Positions 15,718 to 17,133 of a stretch of DNA of 17,133 nucleotides are shown in pieces. The notes under the pieces were generated by a model, which was not told the DNA's origin, ran no database searches, and was given only the letters and a program-made list of their open reading frames with translations. A program made the translations under genes and the position numbers. Within the stretch, counting starts at the first letter, position 1, and each line of letters opens with the position of its first letter. The stretch spans positions 1 to 17,133 of the forward strand of contig CAIYOB010001610.1 of NCBI GenBank assembly GCA_903927685.1, read 5' to 3'. This DNA is from an uncultured Planctomycetaceae bacterium. Its GTDB lineage: Bacteria > Planctomycetota > Planctomycetia > Pirellulales > Pirellulaceae.

Positions 15718-16226
15718 TCAACGGTCGACCTGGCTGCGGGTCTTGCGTCCAGCTCGCCGCTCGACGGCCCGTTCCGTCTCCAATGCCTTCCGCCGCACTC
15801 GCAATTCCCGCCGCAACTCCTGCAGGCATTGCGGCTCGTTCGGATCGATGATCCCGACCACGTGACGCTCGTCCTCCACTCCCGGTCGCGAGTCCCCGTG
15901 GCGTCCGTCGCCGTATCGCCTCGCTCAGCCTCCGCCGCTCTCTGCAACACCTGCCGAACCTTACCCAACGATGGCTCGCCAGTCCCCAGTACAAGATCGC
16001 GATACGCCTCCACCGCCCGAACCGCCTGTAGTCGTTGCCACGCGGGAATACCCGCGTCCCGCAAGGACCGCGGAAACGCCTTGACCGACTCCACGGAGAT
16101 CGCCAGTCGCCCTTCTTCTTCGGTCACCGACTGGGCGTAGCGGCGGATCCACAGCGGAAAATACTCCAGGTCGTTCGGAGCGAACTTGTCCCCGTGCTAC
16201 CGCCGCTGAAATTCCACATCGCTCAT
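15718..16226 (-). pseudogene. Broken integron-integrase-like tyrosine recombinase
   Basis: From the ATG at 16226 the frame reads MSDVEFQRR, then an amber codon (16197-16199), then HGDKFAPNDLEYFPLWIRRY. It continues through PAWQRLQAVRAVEAYRDLVL, which strongly recalls the extra N-terminal region of planctomycete integron-type integrases (from memory). Near 15900 the homology moves to another frame (RPGVEDERHVVGIIDPNEP, then ELRRELRVRRKALETERA). It stops matching at about 15766 and ends at a TGA at 15718. The SAM-like core and the whole catalytic domain with its Arg/His/Arg/Tyr residues are missing. At least three lesions make it non-functional. Confidence 0.75.
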
Positions 16227-16520
16227 GGCTGATCTCCCGATATTCACGTGTGCGGCTCGCCCGCGCTGGGCCTGAGCTGGGATTTTTGCTTTTATCACCA
16301 GCTTGAAAACCAGGGGGTATTGCAAGAGTTGGCGGGAACTTGGCCACGCCGCGGGAGCGACCGCGACCCGCGTCCGCCGGCGTGTCCAAGGAATCCTGAA
16401 ACGGCTCCGTGCAGGACACTAAACGGCAGGCGACAGGCCATCAAAACACCGCTGGCGAAACCACCGTCTGGCCGCCTTTCGTCACGTCGCCGGACGGAAA
16501 TCGAATTCGAAAAAACGCTC
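16227..16520. other. Gene-free stretch upstream of the broken integrase
   Basis: About 290 bp between the start of the integrase pseudogene and the promoter at 16521. It includes an A/T-rich patch near 16280-16300. I found no gene, attI-like site or cassette structure here. Confidence 0.45.
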
Positions 16521-16549
16521 TTGACCCGCTGCCGAGAATGTCCTATTCT
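16521..16549 (+). promoter_or_regulatory. Good sigma70-like promoter of the candidate RNA
   Basis: TTGACC (16521-16526) and TATTCT (16544-16549) are separated by exactly 17 bp; each hexamer is near consensus. The expected start is near 16556. No protein gene begins at a sensible distance downstream, and a terminator follows about 330 bp later. Confidence 0.55.
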
Positions 16550-16555
16550 CCGACC

Positions 16556-16889
16556 CGTCACGATGACACACGCATCCAGGACGCGGCGTTGAGAAGTCCT
16601 CAAGAATTCTTCTTCGCCCTTCATGCGGAGTGTCGCGGGACACTCGGTCGCTGGTAGCGACGATCCTGCATCCGGAGCGCGGCTCGCTGCGTCTCTGCGG
16701 ATCACGAGGCCGGAAGCTGGCATGGAGGCTGGCGGATGTCCTCGGCCAGCGCGGCGACGGAGAATACAATCTGCGGACCAGTTGCCACAGGCAAGAGGCC
16801 GTGGCGGTTGATCGTCCAATCGCTCCCGGAGCAAGTTCGGAATCCTCTGCCCCCCTGGGATCCCGTGACTTCCGGGAGCTTTTTCTTTT
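16556..16889 (+). ncRNA. Candidate structured non-coding RNA or long leader
   Basis: About 330 nt bounded by a promoter and a terminator, without a credible ORF; a 9-codon frame at 16563-16592 and a 62-codon frame at 16623-16811 look non-coding. Clear helices are GAGTGTC-GCGG-GACACTC (16628-16645), GTCGCT-GGT-AGCGAC (16647-16661), and the bulged stem GCCAC/GTGGC with GGC/GCC inside (16784-16805). A long-range pair GCTCCCGG/CCGGGAGC joins 16822-16829 to 16872-16879 and competes with the terminator stem, as in an attenuator. It matches no RNA family that I know; RNase P RNA, tmRNA and SRP hallmarks were not found. It might instead regulate the downstream GlsB-type gene. Confidence 0.4.
16860..16889 (+). 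terminator. Rho-independent terminator-like hairpin with T tract
   Basis: TCCCG (16861-16865) pairs with CGGGA (16873-16877) around a 7-nt loop, followed by GCTTTTTCTTTT. The alternative longer pair starting at 16822 would mask part of this stem. It lies 86 bp before the start of the GlsB-type gene. Confidence 0.6.
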
Positions 16890-16975
16890 CTTGGCCTGCT
16901 CTGGTCCTGAAGTTATCCCGCCCGGATGCCGATCACGATTATAGTGGATGTTCCGCCAGCGAGGGGAGTGCCGCC

Positions 16976-17133
16976 TTGGACGCCAACGCCGACGTGCTGC
17001 AAACCATCCAGCAGCTGATGAACGACATTCTGGTGTGGATCGGCTTCGGGACGGTGGTCGGCCTGCTGGCCAAGGCCATCATGCCCGGCCGCGACCCCGG
17101 GGGCGCGATCGCCACCATGGCGATGGGCATCGG
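16976..17133 (+). CDS. GlsB/YeaQ/YmgE family membrane protein (start only, cut by window edge)
   Basis: A frame beginning at the TTG at 16976, with AGGGGAG seven bases upstream, runs to the window end (52 complete codons). It encodes a short polar start, then WIGFGTVVGLLAKAIMPGRD and PGGAIATMAMGIG. The sequence GLLAK-MPGRDPGG is characteristic of the small three-helix transglycosylase-associated (PF04226) family, often linked to envelope stress. Those proteins are usually 80-100 residues, so about half is visible. A -10-like TATAGT at 16940-16945 has no matching -35. Confidence 0.82.
   Translation, partial: MDANADVLQTIQQLMNDILVWIGFGTVVGLLAKAIMPGRDPGGAIATMAMGI

Noticed and set aside
15432..15851. 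Plus-strand frame of 139 codons over the inverted repeat
   Set aside because: No recognisable domain, no ribosome binding site, and it overlaps the integrase remnant whose homology is on the minus strand.
16556..16889. Known housekeeping RNA (RNase P RNA, tmRNA, SRP RNA)
   Set aside because: The conserved sequence blocks of these RNAs were not found by eye.

Overview
The window reads as a chromosomal segment of a planctomycete, probably of the Pirellula/Rhodopirellula type. Supporting signs are a high GC content, a Ser/Thr kinase with the family-typical N-terminal helper region and a DLG activation motif, a Pro/Ala-rich lipoprotein, PF12831-type exported flavoproteins, and palindromic intergenic repeats of a kind I recall from planctomycete genomes. 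The lineage is inferred from these protein styles; no rRNA or tRNA is present to confirm it.

Layout. Positions 1-200 hold the tail of an unrecognised gene. Positions 201-670 are dense in palindromic repeats. A group II intron-type element on the minus strand (about 671-2562) carries an intact reverse transcriptase/maturase of 412 aa, but I could not find a standard catalytic domain V. Next, on the minus strand, come surE (3324-4094) and a lipoprotein gene (2695-3297). Diverging from surE is a plus-strand pair: a Tat-exported flavoprotein (4306-5679) and a membrane polyferredoxin that looks like a NapH-NapG fusion (5720-6967). Converging on it is a minus-strand run: a lone response-regulator receiver (9709-10116), a PIG-L deacetylase (8800-9648) and a second exported flavoprotein (7018-8781). 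The C-terminal golvesin-like domain of that flavoprotein is collapsed by an internal deletion and frameshift. The plus-strand sdhC-sdhA-sdhB operon (10209-13872), with a recognisable promoter, is followed after 15 bp by a membrane-anchored Ser/Thr kinase (13888-15282).

The right end (15283-16975) is accessory and decayed. It holds a 19-bp inverted repeat, a broken integron-integrase-like gene (amber codon, frameshift, no catalytic domain), and a roughly 330-nt stretch bounded by a good sigma70-like promoter and a terminator with no convincing ORF, which is a candidate structured RNA. A GlsB/YeaQ-type membrane protein gene runs off the right edge.

How the genes work together. SdhCAB is a diheme cytochrome b type succinate:quinone oxidoreductase linking the TCA cycle to the quinone pool. 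The flavoprotein/polyferredoxin pair may draw electrons from the same pool towards an exported flavoenzyme of unknown substrate; this is inference. The PIG-L/flavoprotein pair looks like an exported or carbohydrate-related catabolic unit. The strongest leads for something new are the flavoprotein-NapHG fusion pair and the candidate RNA at 16556-16889.
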